Source: Prauserella flavalba (GTDB lineage: Bacteria; Actinomycetota; Actinomycetes; Mycobacteriales; Pseudonocardiaceae). From it: a DNA stretch of 64,000 bases. Location of the stretch: positions 62,001 through 126,000 of the forward strand of contig NZ_MASU01000015.1 in assembly GCF_003202235.1 (NCBI RefSeq). Direction: 5' to 3'. The notes beneath the pieces are model-generated. The model did not search any database. It was not told where the DNA came from and saw nothing but the letters and a program-made list of their open reading frames with translations. Shown one piece after another: positions 26,366 through 35,779 of the stretch (its first letter is position 1; every line of letters begins with the position of its first letter). The position numbers and the translations under genes are program-made.

Positions 26366-27681
26366 GACGCGCTCCTCGCCGTCGCCACGACTCCGGTCTC
26401 GCGCAGGTCGCCGCCCCGCGTTTCCCTGGTCAGCAACGCGGTCACGAGGACAAGGGCGAGTGCTGCGCACACGTACACGACGACGAGTGTCGTCGAGTCC
26501 GACACCTGCAGCAGGGCCACCGCGATGGTGGGGGCGAGGCTACCGCCGACGATCCCGGAGAGCTGGTAGCCCAGCGAGGCCCCGCTGTAGCGGTGCCGGG
26601 TGTCGAAGAGTTCGCAGATCCAGGACGCCTGCACCCCGTACATCGCGGAGTGGAAGAACAGGCCGCCGAGCACGGCGAGCACGATCAGCCCGGTGCTCTT
26701 GGTGTCGACCAGCGGGAAGAACACGAGCATCCACGCGATCGCTCCGGCGGCGCCGAGGACGGTCACCTTCTTGCGGCCGTACCGGTCGCTCAGCGCGGCG
26801 AACGCGGGGTAGGTGAAGAGCTGCATACCCGCGCCGATCAGCGTGGCCAGCAGCCCGACACCGCGCGGTAGCCCGAGAGTTGTGGTGACGTAGGTGAGCA
26901 GGAACGTGATCAGCAGGTAGTAGAGGATGTCGGCGCCGGCTCGGATGCCGACGACCCGCAGCACATCGAGCGGCTGGGTCTTGAGCAGAGTCAGGATCGG
27001 CGCGCGCCGGGTGCGTCCCTCGCTCTCCACCTCGGTGAAGGCCGGTGATTCCTCCACCTGGCGCCGGATGTAGACGCCGATGAGGACGACCACGATGGAC
27101 AGCAGGAACGGCACGCGCCATCCCCACTGCACGAAGGCGTCGCGCGAGAGGATGCCCGACATCAGGTAGAGAACGGCGGTGCTGAGCAAGGTGCCGATCG
27201 GGACGCCCACCTGCACGAAGCTGGTGAGGAAGCCCCGGCGGGCGGCCGGGGCGCGTTCGGCGATCATGAGCGCGCCGCCGGCCCATTCGCCGCCGAGTGC
27301 GAAACCCTGCGCGAGCCGGACGAGTATCAGCAGGATTGGCGCGGCGACCCCGATCGTGGCGTAGCTCGGAATCACTCCGATGAGGACGGTGGAGCCGCCC
27401 ATCAATGAAACGGTGAACAGCAGGACCTTCTTGCGGCCGAACCGGTCGCCGTAGTGACCGGCGAGGATCCCGCCGATGGGCCGGGCGATGAACCCGATCG
27501 CGAAGGTCAGAAAGGACAGAAGCGTTCCGGTCAACGGGTCGAACGTGGGGAAGAAGACCTCGTTGAACACGAGTGCCGAGGCGGAGCCGTAGAGGAAGAA
27601 GTCGTACCACTCGAGCGAGGTCCCGACGAGGCTGCCGAGGATCGCCTTGCGGATCGGGGTGTCCGCGGTTGTTCCGGACAT
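26362..27681 (-). CDS. MFS metabolite:H+ symporter (MHS family)
   Basis: 439-residue, twelve-helix MHS transporter: SLVGTSLEWYDFFLYGSASA, ARPIGGILAGHYGDRFGRKK and LTFLLTYVTTTLG are family landmarks. ATG at 27681 has GGAGAG directly upstream; the 48-codon extension in the same frame is low-complexity and rejected. It lies 28 bp after hyuB and overlaps the aminotransferase by 4 bp. Probably brings in the hydantoin-like or acidic substrate of this operon. Different from, but same family as, the transporter at 4092. Confidence 0.88.
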   Translation of the reverse strand: MSGTTADTPIRKAILGSLVGTSLEWYDFFLYGSASALVFNEVFFPTFDPLTGTLLSFLTFAIGFIARPIGGILAGHYGDRFGRKKVLLFTVSLMGGSTVLIGVIPSYATIGVAAPILLILVRLAQGFALGGEWAGGALMIAERAPAARRGFLTSFVQVGVPIGTLLSTAVLYLMSGILSRDAFVQWGWRVPFLLSIVVVLIGVYIRRQVEESPAFTEVESEGRTRRAPILTLLKTQPLDVLRVVGIRAGADILYYLLITFLLTYVTTTLGLPRGVGLLATLIGAGMQLFTYPAFAALSDRYGRKKVTVLGAAGAIAWMLVFFPLVDTKSTGLIVLAVLGGLFFHSAMYGVQASWICELFDTRHRYSGASLGYQLSGIVGGSLAPTIAVALLQVSDSTTLVVVYVCAALALVLVTALLTRETRGGDLRETGVVATARSAS

Positions 27682-27709
27682 GGTCTCTCCAGCGGGGGAG
27701 TAGGGGCGG

Positions 27710-29380
27710 CTAGGCGGTGGGGGCGTAGATCCGGGCGGCTGTCTCCTGGTCGAGGTAGCCGTGTTCGATGTCGGTGGCGACGGCGTCGCGGTCGCGTTCG
27801 GCGATGGGCCCGTACCCACCACCACCGGGCGTGCGCAGGCACACGATGTCGCCGGCGCGCAGCGAGACGTTCTCGCCCTTGCTGATCATCGGCAGGATGA
27901 CCTGCTCGCCGTCGATGCGGAACCACGGCGACGACGTCTGCCCGGGCGTCCCGCCCGCGCGGCCGACCGGTGCCGTCTTGGCCTGGTCGCCGAGGAGGCT
28001 GGCCTGGCCTTCGCTGGCGGTGAACTCGAACTCGAAATGGACGCCGAAGCCGCCGCGGTGCCTGCCGTGGCCCGCCGAGCCGTCGCGCAGGCCGTACTTG
28101 CGGAAGCGCAGCGGGTAGCGTTGTTCGAGGGTTTCGATCGACTGGACGCGGCCGATGCTCATCAGCGAGCAGCCGTTGGACAGCCCGTCGCCGCCGGGGT
28201 GGCCTCCGTAGCCGCCGCCGAGGAACACGTACAGCACGAACGGGGTGCCGTCCTCCTGCACACCGCCGATGGACAGGTTGTTGACGGTCGCCGACGATCC
28301 GGCCGGAACGCGATCGGGTGCGGCTTCGGCGAGCGCCCCCATGACGGCGGTGATGATGCGCTGGCTGGTTTCGGCCGCGCACCCGGCCACCGGCCTGGGC
28401 GGTTTCGCGTTGAGGAAGACGGTCTCCGGGATGACGAAGGTGATCGGCTCGAAGATGCCGGAGTTGATGGGGATGTCGGGGAACAGGTGTTTGATCGCGA
28501 CGATGCTGCTGGACACCGTGGCGGCGTAGACCGAGTTCATCGGCCCCTGGCACGGCGCGGACGACTCGCTGAAGTCGATGGTCAGCTCGTCCCCGGCGAC
28601 CGTGATCCGTGCGTCGACGCGGAGCACCTCGTCGGTGATGCCGTCGTTGTCCATCTCTTCGACGAAGCGGTAGGTGCCGTCGGGGATTTCGGCGATGTGC
28701 GAGCGCATCTGCCGCGCCGACCGCTCACGCAGGGCGTCGATCACCGCGTTCACGAGCTCGGGTCCGTACTCGTCGAGCAGTTCGGTCAGGCGGGTCTCGC
28801 CGGCGCGCAACGCGGTCGCCTGGGCGTCGATGTCACCGAGGACGTCCTCCGGCAGGCGGGAGTTGGTCTGCAGGATCGCGACGATGTCGGTGTTGAGCTC
28901 GTCGCCGCTGAACAACTTCACCGGCGGGAGACGCAGGCCCTCCTGGTAACAGTCGGTGGCCGCGGCACCGAACCCGCCGGGTACGCGGCCGCCGAGGTCC
29001 GGCCAGTGCCCGGTGTTGGCGAGGTAGGCGAACAACTCGCCGCGGTAGAAGAAGGGCCGCACCATCTTGGTGTCCATGATGTGGGTGCCGCCCGCGAAGG
29101 GGTCGTTGACGATGAACGTGTCCCCCTGGCGGACCTCACCGGTTTCGGCGATCACGCTCGCCACCGTGTACTGCATGGTGCCCACGAAGATCGGCAGCCC
29201 GCGGGTGCCCTGGACGATCATGCTGCCGTCGGTCGCGGAGTAGATGCCGTCGGCTCGGTCCCAGGCGTCGGAGATCACCGGGGAGAACGCCATGCGTTCG
29301 AAGACGGTGTCCATCTCGTCCGCGATCTGTTCGAGCCTGCCGCGGATGACGGCGATGGACAGCGGGTCGAGGTCGGTCAT
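27710..29380 (-). CDS. hyuB: Hydantoinase/oxoprolinase subunit B (HyuB)
   Basis: 556-residue partner of HyuA; together they form an ATP-dependent hydrolase or carboxylase of cyclic amides and related compounds (N-methylhydantoinase, 5-oxoprolinase, acetophenone/acetone carboxylase group). Landmarks: VIRGRLEQIADEMDTVFERM, NDPFAGGTHIMDTKMVRPFF, PGGFGAAATDCYQEGLRLPP and RAGDIVCLRTPGGGGYG. The start overlaps hyuA by 4 bp. Full length for the family. The reaction cannot be chosen from sequence; no gamma subunit of acetone carboxylase type is next to it. Confidence 0.9.
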   Translation of the reverse strand: MTDLDPLSIAVIRGRLEQIADEMDTVFERMAFSPVISDAWDRADGIYSATDGSMIVQGTRGLPIFVGTMQYTVASVIAETGEVRQGDTFIVNDPFAGGTHIMDTKMVRPFFYRGELFAYLANTGHWPDLGGRVPGGFGAAATDCYQEGLRLPPVKLFSGDELNTDIVAILQTNSRLPEDVLGDIDAQATALRAGETRLTELLDEYGPELVNAVIDALRERSARQMRSHIAEIPDGTYRFVEEMDNDGITDEVLRVDARITVAGDELTIDFSESSAPCQGPMNSVYAATVSSSIVAIKHLFPDIPINSGIFEPITFVIPETVFLNAKPPRPVAGCAAETSQRIITAVMGALAEAAPDRVPAGSSATVNNLSIGGVQEDGTPFVLYVFLGGGYGGHPGGDGLSNGCSLMSIGRVQSIETLEQRYPLRFRKYGLRDGSAGHGRHRGGFGVHFEFEFTASEGQASLLGDQAKTAPVGRAGGTPGQTSSPWFRIDGEQVILPMISKGENVSLRAGDIVCLRTPGGGGYGPIAERDRDAVATDIEHGYLDQETAARIYAPTA

Positions 29381-31407
29381 GATGCCACCTTCACGATGAG
29401 GCTGCCGTTCTCGTGAACGGTCGCGGATGTAGCCGGGGGAAGCACGATCGTGGTGTCGCTCTGCTCGACGATCGCCGGACCGTGCAGGGTTTGGCCGGCC
29501 TGGAAGGAGTCGCGGTGCAGCACGGGGACCGTGTGGCTGCCGTCAGCGAACACGACGGTGCGCTCCCGGGGCTCCGGGTGCTCCGACGGGGTCGCCGTCA
29601 CGTGGCTCAGCGGCTTGCGCCGGCCGGTCACGACGGTGCGCAGGCTGATCAGCCGGATCGCGCCGGAGGGATGACGACCCTGGTAGATCGCGAGGTACTC
29701 GCGGTGGAACTCCTCGCCGAGCCGGTCCGGGGTCCACCCTTCTCGTTCGCCGCCCAGTGGAACGCGGATCGAGTAGAGCTGCTTGCTGAAGCTCATCTCG
29801 GCGACGTGCTCGACGGTGATGTCGGAGTCGGCGAACCCGTCGGCTTCCAGGGTTTTGCGGCCGAGCTCGGCCTGGTCGGCCAGGATGCGTTCGACCCCGC
29901 CCGCCGTGCAGTCCTCGACCTCGGCGCCGACCGCGGTGACGTAGTCGTACTTCACGTCCGCGATCAGGCAGCCGTACGCCGACAGTGCGCCGGGGTGAGG
30001 CGGGACCAGAACCGTGGTGGCACCAACGGCTTTCGCCAGTTCGGCGACGTGCATCGGCCCGGCGCCACCGAAGCCCACCAGGGCGAACTCGCGTGGGTCG
30101 TGTCCCTTGTCGACGCTGACCATGCGGATCGCGTTGGCCATCTTCTCGTTGGCGAAGCGGATGATCGCGAGCGCGGCGGCGGTCACGTCGAGTCCGAGCG
30201 GTTCGGCGACGTGAGTGCGGATCGCGTCGGCAGCGGCGTCGCGGTCGAGCGCGAAACCGTCCTGCGTGCCCAGGCGCTGTTCGGCGGTGATCCGCCCGAG
30301 GACGATGTTCGCGTCGGTGACCGTCGGGCGGGTGCCGCCGCGGCCGTAGCAGGCGGGGCCGGGGTCGGAGCCGGCGCTTTCCGGGCCGACCTGGAGGATC
30401 CCGGCGCGGTCGACCGAGGCGATCGATCCACCGCCCGCGCCGATGGTGGTGATGTCGATCATCGGAACCTTGATCGGGACCCCGTAGTCGATGGCGCTTT
30501 CCGCGGTCACCGCAGGGCGGCCGCCCGGGATCAACGCGACATCGAAACTCGTGCCGCCCATGTCACACGAGATGACGTCCGGGAGGCCCGCGGCCTCACC
30601 GAACGCCGCCGCGGCTACCGTGCCCGCGGCCGGACCGGACAGCAGGGTACGGACGGCGAGCTCGCCCCCGCGGCGGGCCGGGATCAGTCCTCCGTTGGAC
30701 TGCATCACCTGCACGTCCCGGGCGAACCCGTCGCTCTCCAGCCGCTGCTGCACCGCGCCGAGATACCTCGACATCGGCGCGCGAACGAAGGCGTTGACCA
30801 CCGTGGTGGTCGCACGCTCGAACTCGCCCGGCTCAGGGCACACCTCGTACGACGCGGTCACTTCCACACCGGGCAGGAGCCGGCGCAGCTCGTACGCGAG
30901 TGTCCGCTCGTGATCGGCGTTGACGTAGCTGTTGAGCAGGCATACCGCGACGCTCTCCACTCCGGATGCGCGAAGCGCGGCGGCGACCCTGTCCACGGAC
31001 TCGGGGGAGAGGGGCTCGACGATCCGCCCCTGTGCGTCGATGCGTTCGTCGACCTCGAACGACAGGCTCCGCGGCACCAGCGGCCGGTATGTGCCCGTCA
31101 GCCCGTAGGTCGTGGGCCGATCGCGCCGGCGCAGCTCCAGCACATCGCGGAAACCACGCGTGGTCACCAGCGCGGTGCGCGATCCCTTGCGCTCCAGTAC
31201 GGCGTTGGTCGCCACCGTCGTGCCGTGCACGACCGCGTCGAGTTCGCCGAGCGGCACGTCGAACTGCCGCAGGCCCGTGAGCAGGCCGTCGGCCTGGCGG
31301 CCTGGGGTGGAGAACACCTTGGCCAGGCGTAGATTTCCTGTCACCGCGTGGTAGAGCAGCACGTCCGTGAACGTGCCACCCACGTCGATTCCAGCAACGA
31401 TTTCCAT
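29377..31407 (-). CDS. hyuA: Hydantoinase/oxoprolinase subunit A (HyuA)
   Basis: 676-residue ATP-binding subunit of the ASKHA fold. Phosphate loops GIDVGGTFTDVLLY at the N-terminus and SCDMGGTSFDVALI mid-protein, then GFGGAGPMHVAELAKAVG. An upstream extension of the frame to 31905 is rejected because ATG at 31407 begins exactly at the GTFTD domain; its ribosome site is weak. It follows the IclR gene after 32 bp, so regulator and enzyme share a transcript. Activates the cyclic amide or ketone by phosphorylation for HyuB. Confidence 0.9.
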   Translation of the reverse strand: MEIVAGIDVGGTFTDVLLYHAVTGNLRLAKVFSTPGRQADGLLTGLRQFDVPLGELDAVVHGTTVATNAVLERKGSRTALVTTRGFRDVLELRRRDRPTTYGLTGTYRPLVPRSLSFEVDERIDAQGRIVEPLSPESVDRVAAALRASGVESVAVCLLNSYVNADHERTLAYELRRLLPGVEVTASYEVCPEPGEFERATTTVVNAFVRAPMSRYLGAVQQRLESDGFARDVQVMQSNGGLIPARRGGELAVRTLLSGPAAGTVAAAAFGEAAGLPDVISCDMGGTSFDVALIPGGRPAVTAESAIDYGVPIKVPMIDITTIGAGGGSIASVDRAGILQVGPESAGSDPGPACYGRGGTRPTVTDANIVLGRITAEQRLGTQDGFALDRDAAADAIRTHVAEPLGLDVTAAALAIIRFANEKMANAIRMVSVDKGHDPREFALVGFGGAGPMHVAELAKAVGATTVLVPPHPGALSAYGCLIADVKYDYVTAVGAEVEDCTAGGVERILADQAELGRKTLEADGFADSDITVEHVAEMSFSKQLYSIRVPLGGEREGWTPDRLGEEFHREYLAIYQGRHPSGAIRLISLRTVVTGRRKPLSHVTATPSEHPEPRERTVVFADGSHTVPVLHRDSFQAGQTLHGPAIVEQSDTTIVLPPATSATVHENGSLIVKVAS

Positions 31408-31439
31408 CGCGAGCGTCAACCTCGGTTTTCCCCAGCCGG

Positions 31440-32198
31440 TCAGCGCCGGCTGGACAACAGTTCGGTCATCTTCTGCGCCGCCTCCGTCAGTGGCTCGATC
31501 CACTGCTCGGCACGGAAACGGCTGGTGGGTCCGGCCACGCTGAGCGCGGCCACGTAGTGCCCGCTCCCGTCCGCGACCCCGGTGGCGATGCCGGAGATGC
31601 CTTCCGCGTACTCCTGGTCGTTCAGGGCGTACCCCTGCCGGCGGATCTCCGGGAACGTGGCTTTGAGCTGAGCCTTGGTACGGATGCTGTGCACGGTCAC
31701 GTGTGGCAGCACCTCGCCCGGATACAGGCTGTCCACCTGGTCGTCGGTCATGTGCGCGAGCAGGAACTTCCCGGATGCGCAACTGATCAGCGGCATCCGC
31801 GTGCCGACACCGATCTCCGCTCGCAGTACATGCTTGGTCTCGAACCGCTGGATCATGATCGCGTCGCGGTTGCGGAGTACCGCGAGCGAAACGGCTTCGC
31901 CGCACAGATCGGCGAGGGCACGCATCGGCGTGATCAGGTCGCCACCGAACCGCGCCGCGTCCGGCACGGCCGAGCCCACCTCGAACGCGGTCAGCCCGAG
32001 CCGGTATCGGCTGTCCGCGGTCCGCTCCACGAAGTCCTGTTCGAGCAGGGTGGCGAGCAGCAGGTGGGCCTTGCTCTTGGCGATGTCGAGTGCCCGCGCG
32101 ACCTCGGTGATGCCCATGCCGCCCGGGTTGTCGGCGAGCAGGCGCAGCACACGCAAAGCGGTGGCCACGGTGCTGGAGGTTCGCGAGGTGTTTGACAT
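31440..32198 (-). CDS. IclR family regulator of the hyuAB operon
   Basis: 252 residues: N-terminal winged helix (TVATALRVLRLLADNPGGMG, ITEVARALDIAKSKAHLLL) and C-terminal IclR effector domain (CASGKFLLAHM, RRQGYALNDQEYAEGISGIA). ATG at 32198 chosen; the frame continues upstream without similarity. It is first in a five-gene minus-strand operon ending at 25205. A 17-bp inverted repeat lies two bases before its start codon, so autoregulation of the whole operon is likely. Confidence 0.88.
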   Translation of the reverse strand: MSNTSRTSSTVATALRVLRLLADNPGGMGITEVARALDIAKSKAHLLLATLLEQDFVERTADSRYRLGLTAFEVGSAVPDAARFGGDLITPMRALADLCGEAVSLAVLRNRDAIMIQRFETKHVLRAEIGVGTRMPLISCASGKFLLAHMTDDQVDSLYPGEVLPHVTVHSIRTKAQLKATFPEIRRQGYALNDQEYAEGISGIATGVADGSGHYVAALSVAGPTSRFRAEQWIEPLTEAAQKMTELLSSRR

Positions 32199-32199
32199 A

Positions 32200-32216
32200 T
32201 ACGAACGCCTTTCGTA
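32200..32216 (-). promoter_or_regulatory. Inverted repeat before iclR (probable operator)
   Basis: TACGAA and TTCGTA are perfect inverted arms 5 bp apart, ending two bases before the iclR ATG. At this place a bound protein would block either transcription or ribosome access. The size and spacing suit an IclR-type dimer. Confidence 0.55.
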
Positions 32217-32732
32217 AGATGCGAACACACGGTAAACAGTGCGCGAGGCCGGGTCAAGGCCTCGCGTGTTTCCTTCGCGTAACCGGCTTCGTGGCGAGCG
32301 CTCGCCCGCGCGAGCTGGTGTGTCCCCGCCACGGGTTGCGCTCAAGGCCAACCACGGCGCAAGCCGACCGTGGGACTCGCCTTCACCGACTCCGGAGAAC
32401 AGGTCACCGTCCGGGTGCGGCACCAGGTCCTCGTCGTCACCGAGGGCATCGCGAACAACGGCGACGCCGTCGTCGAGCTGACCGGCGCCGATCTCGCCGG
32501 GACCACCAGCGTCACCTCCAAGTCCGGCGACCCGGAAGCCTGGCCGGAGCCGCTCGGACTGCTGGACCGGGAGATCACCGGCTTCAACCTGCATATGCGC
32601 TAGGCAGCGAGCCACTGCCCGGTGCTCGTGACGCAACCGGCCTCACCCTCCGCGGACGACGTCTCTCCGGGCCCACCCCACGACCATGCGATGCCGGGGG
32701 CCTTCTCCCGTGACCGTGAGAAAGGGGAACCA
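32217..32732. other. Intergenic region with alkylsulfatase scar
   Basis: 516 bp between the divergent iclR and alkylsulfatase genes. 32217-32340 should hold the iclR promoter; no convincing -35/-10 is seen. 32340-32603 carries the decayed sulfatase C-terminus listed separately; the rest shows nothing else recognisable. Confidence 0.6.
32370..32603 (+). pseudogene. Remnant of an alkylsulfatase C-terminal (SCP2-like) domain
   Basis: The frame reads LAFTDSGEQVTVRVRHQVLV, then NNGDAVVELTGADLAGTTSV and SGDPEAWPEPLGLLDREITG before the stop. This is the end of the SCP2-like domain that closes SdsA1-type alkylsulfatases (usual text TDTGEQ.TLRVRNGVL... GDPEAL..LLGLLDxFxPxF). Nothing of the metallo-beta-lactamase part remains. 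It sits just before a complete alkylsulfatase but is not identical to that gene's own C-terminus, so it is the stub of a second, lost copy. Confidence 0.7.
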
Positions 32733-34652
32733 ATGACCGAGAAGCAGGCGACTCCGCGGATCGTCGCGGCCGCCTCCGCACTGGAGGACCGGCTTCCGTT
32801 GGCCGACACCGGCGACATGGAGGACGCCGAGCGCGGATTCGTCGGCGCGCTGCGACCCGGCCAGGTGCGAGCGGCCGACGGCAGGGTCGTGTGGGACGCC
32901 GACGCGTGGGCCACCGTTCTGCAGGCGGAGCGGCCCGACACGGTGAACCCCAGTCTGTGGCGGCAGGCGCGGCTCGTCGCTCTCCACGGGCTCTACGAGG
33001 TGACCGACGGCATCTACCAGGTGCGCGGCATGGACCTGTCCAACATGACGCTGGTCGAGGGCGACAAGGGTGTCATCGTGATCGACCCGCTGATCTCCAC
33101 CGAGACCGCGGCGGCCGCGCTCGGCCTCTACCGTGGGCACCGCGGGGACCGCCCGGTGACGGCGGTGATCTACACCCACAGCCACGTCGACCACTTCGGC
33201 GGTGTGCGGGGCGTGGTCACCGGCGACGACGTGGCGTCCGGCCGGGTGCCCGTCCTCGCCCCCGAGGGGTTCGTCGAACACGCGGTCGCTGAGAACGTCT
33301 ACGCCGGCGCGGCGATGGCCCGCCGGTCGGCCTACATGTACGGGGCGGCCCTGCCGGTGGGCCCCGCCGGCCAGCTCGGCGCAGGGCTGGGCATGAGTGT
33401 CTCCACCGGCACGATCACGCTGATCCCGCCGACACTCGAGGTCACGAGGACCGGCCAGGAGGAGGTGCTGGACGGCGTGCGGATCCTCTTCCAGGTCACG
33501 CCGGGCACCGAGGCGCCCTCGGAGATGAACTTCCTGTTCCCCGACCACGGCGCGCTGTGCATGGCGGAGAACGCCACCCACACCCTGCACAACCTGCTGA
33601 CCCTGCGCGGAGCGCTGGTTCGCGACCCGCACGCGTGGGCGCGTTACCTCACCGAGGCCATCGACCTGTTCGCGGACGCCACCAGCGTCGAGTTCGCCTC
33701 GCACCACTGGCCGACGTGGGGACGCGAGCGGGTTGTCGCCCTGCTTTCCGAGCAGCGCGACCTCTACGCCTACCTGCACGACCAGACACTGCGCCTGCTC
33801 AACAAAGGCTATGTCGGTGTGGAGATCGCCGAGCTGCTCGAGCTGCCGCCGGGGCTGGAGAACGCCTGGCACACCCGCGGCTACTACGGGTCGGTCAGCC
33901 ACAACGTCAAGGCCGTGTACCAGCGATACCTGGGCTGGTTCGACGGAAACCCCGCACGGCTGTGGGCGTACCCGCCCGAGCAGGCGGGCCGCCGCTACGT
34001 CGAGGCGATCGGTGGGCCTGAGGCGGTGCTCGACGTCGCGCGGCGGGCGTTCGACGACGGCGACTACCGGTGGGTCGGCGAGCTCGCCGGGCACCTCGTC
34101 TACGCCGACCCGGGCAACACCGCCGCACGCGAGCTGCAGGCCGCCGCGTTCGAACAGCTCGGCTTCGGTGCCGAGAACGGGACCTGGCGCAACTTCTACC
34201 TCGTCGGGGCGGCCGAACTACGTGGCGCCACGGTCGGGACGCCCACGGTGACGGCGTCGCCGGATATCCTCGCGCAGCTCACGCTCTCGCAGCTGTTCGA
34301 CAGTGTCGCGATCCGGGTGGACGGTCCACGCGCAAGCGATCTGCGCGTCGGCATCGACTGGTCGGTGACCGGCCCGGACGGCGAGGAACACCGGTACTGG
34401 TCCCGGATGTCCAACGGCGTGTTGACCCACGGCGACGGCGTGGGCCGGGAGAAGCCCGACGCCGTCGTCCGCACGAGCCGCGGGGCCCTGCTCGCGCTGG
34501 TCACCGGCCAGACCCGACCAGACGAGTTGCAGGAGTCGGGTTCGCTGAGCATCGAGGGCGCCACGGATGTCCTCGCCCGCATCCTCGAGGTGCTCGACAC
34601 CCCCGACCCCGGCTTCGCCATCGTCACGCCGCGGCCGCCGCATCCCTCGTGA
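32733..34652 (+). CDS. Alkyl sulfatase (SdsA1-like, metallo-beta-lactamase fold)
   Basis: Linear primary/secondary alkylsulfatase, 639 residues, cleaving alkyl sulfate esters to alcohol and sulfate. The zinc motif THSHVDH (H149, H151, D153, H154) is complete; AENATHTLHNLLTLRGA and SHHWPTWGRERV give the other ligands. A dimerisation domain (LYAYLHDQTLRLLNKGY) and a C-terminal SCP2-like lipid-binding domain (IRVDGPRASDLRVGIDW) follow in the usual order. No signal peptide, so probably cytosolic. ATG at 32733 behind AAAGGGGA. It could supply alcohols to the oxidative modules nearby, though no direct link is visible. Confidence 0.9.
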   Translation: MTEKQATPRIVAAASALEDRLPLADTGDMEDAERGFVGALRPGQVRAADGRVVWDADAWATVLQAERPDTVNPSLWRQARLVALHGLYEVTDGIYQVRGMDLSNMTLVEGDKGVIVIDPLISTETAAAALGLYRGHRGDRPVTAVIYTHSHVDHFGGVRGVVTGDDVASGRVPVLAPEGFVEHAVAENVYAGAAMARRSAYMYGAALPVGPAGQLGAGLGMSVSTGTITLIPPTLEVTRTGQEEVLDGVRILFQVTPGTEAPSEMNFLFPDHGALCMAENATHTLHNLLTLRGALVRDPHAWARYLTEAIDLFADATSVEFASHHWPTWGRERVVALLSEQRDLYAYLHDQTLRLLNKGYVGVEIAELLELPPGLENAWHTRGYYGSVSHNVKAVYQRYLGWFDGNPARLWAYPPEQAGRRYVEAIGGPEAVLDVARRAFDDGDYRWVGELAGHLVYADPGNTAARELQAAAFEQLGFGAENGTWRNFYLVGAAELRGATVGTPTVTASPDILAQLTLSQLFDSVAIRVDGPRASDLRVGIDWSVTGPDGEEHRYWSRMSNGVLTHGDGVGREKPDAVVRTSRGALLALVTGQTRPDELQESGSLSIEGATDVLARILEVLDTPDPGFAIVTPRPPHPS

Positions 34653-34695
34653 GCGGCGCCACTGAGACCGGATTCCCTTGTGGACAGTGTGACGG

Positions 34696-34968
34696 TCATC
34701 CGGCCGGGTCCGGCTCCCGTGCTTCCTCGTCCGGGGGTGGGAGCCGGTGGACCGAGACGATGTGCAGGCCCAGGTCTTCCAGCAGCGCCAGCAGTCCGTG
34801 GAGCTGAGCCGCGTCGATGATCCGGCCGTAGATGATGGTCTCGGGTGAGGCCGGGACCACGGTCAGCGCGCCGAAGTCCCAGACGGCGTCCTGGGCCAGC
34901 TCCGACATCCGTCCGCTGACCCGCAGCTCGTAGCGTGCTGGTGACACGGATGCAGTCCTCCTCGCCAT
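34696..34968 (-). CDS. Small conserved actinobacterial protein of unknown function
   Basis: 90 residues starting at ATG 34968 (MARRTASVSPARYELRVSGR). The pattern, an N-terminal strand ELRVSGRM, then ETIIYGRIIDAAQLHGLLAL and LGLHIVSVHRLP, resembles a small alpha/beta protein found as 'hypothetical' in many actinomycetes next to stress or membrane genes. I do not know its function. It is convergent with the alkylsulfatase (43 bp between stops) and 48 bp downstream of the DUF7144 gene on the same strand. Confidence 0.6.
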   Translation of the reverse strand: MARRTASVSPARYELRVSGRMSELAQDAVWDFGALTVVPASPETIIYGRIIDAAQLHGLLALLEDLGLHIVSVHRLPPPDEEAREPDPAG

Positions 34969-35016
34969 GTGATCACCGTCGACCCGACGTCGTCGGCAGG
35001 TTGGCAAGCCCTGCCG

Positions 35017-35469
35017 TCAGGCGTCGACCTCCCTGCCGTGCACCACCACGGCCCAGATCACCAGGATGTCCAGCACGATCGCGATGATCGACCAGGCCGG
35101 GTAGGCCGCGAGGAACGTCAGCTGCGCGATCGCGTTGACGCTCGCGATGAGCACCGTCAGCACGCGTGCCCACATGCGGCCGCTGAGCAGGGCGAAGGCG
35201 GTCAGGATGGCGACCGCGCCGATGATCAGGTGTATCCAGCCCCAGGCGGTGATGTCGAACAGCAGCAGCCCCTCGGGGCCGATGGTGTAGAACTCGTCGT
35301 TGAAGATCGCGACGAGGCCGTAGATCAGGGTGAACACCCCGAGCATGGCCATGATGATCGCGGCGAACCAGATCCAGCCCACCCACGGCGTGCGCCGTGT
35401 CCCGCGTTCGGGTGGTGTGGTGGAACCCCGGCTGGTGGCCCTGGAGTCCTGCTGCATCTGCTCGGTCAT
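35017..35469 (-). CDS. DUF7144 family four-helix membrane protein
   Basis: 150 residues with a hydrophilic N-terminus (about 35) and four predicted membrane helices: VGWIWFAAIIMAMLGVFTLI, LLLFDITAWGWIHLIIGAVA, WARVLTVLIASVNAIAQ and WSIIAIVLDILVIWAVVVHG. This is the widespread actinobacterial DUF7144 pattern; function unknown. ATG at 35469 follows GGGAG. A frame carrying the SulP remnant ends on the same ATGA, so the two may once have been coupled. Confidence 0.8.
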   Translation of the reverse strand: MTEQMQQDSRATSRGSTTPPERGTRRTPWVGWIWFAAIIMAMLGVFTLIYGLVAIFNDEFYTIGPEGLLLFDITAWGWIHLIIGAVAILTAFALLSGRMWARVLTVLIASVNAIAQLTFLAAYPAWSIIAIVLDILVIWAVVVHGREVDA

Positions 35470-35779
35470 CGTCGGCTCCCTTCGCACGGCACCAGCGCAG
35501 TCAAGCCCCGGAGTGCGCCTCCGGACGTCGCCCGTAGCGGATGAGAACGCCTTCGCCCGTGCCCTGGCGCGGCGCGGCCGGGTTCGCGGGCCGGGGCCGC
35601 CCGCCAGGTCGACGTTCCGGACGCCCCACCCGGAGAAGGTGAGGCGGCGAGCCCCCGAGGTGTGTGACCGTGCGCGGCGCGATCATGGGGAGGAGCGCCA
35701 GGATGACCTGGGACGAGCAGTATCCGCAGCGCCCCCGGTCGGCCCGCGTGGCAGGCCGGGGGCGCCGAGCGCCGAACCT

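Noticed and set aside
31408-31905. N-terminal extension of HyuA
   Set aside because: It is the shadow of the IclR gene; the HyuA fold starts at ATG 31407.
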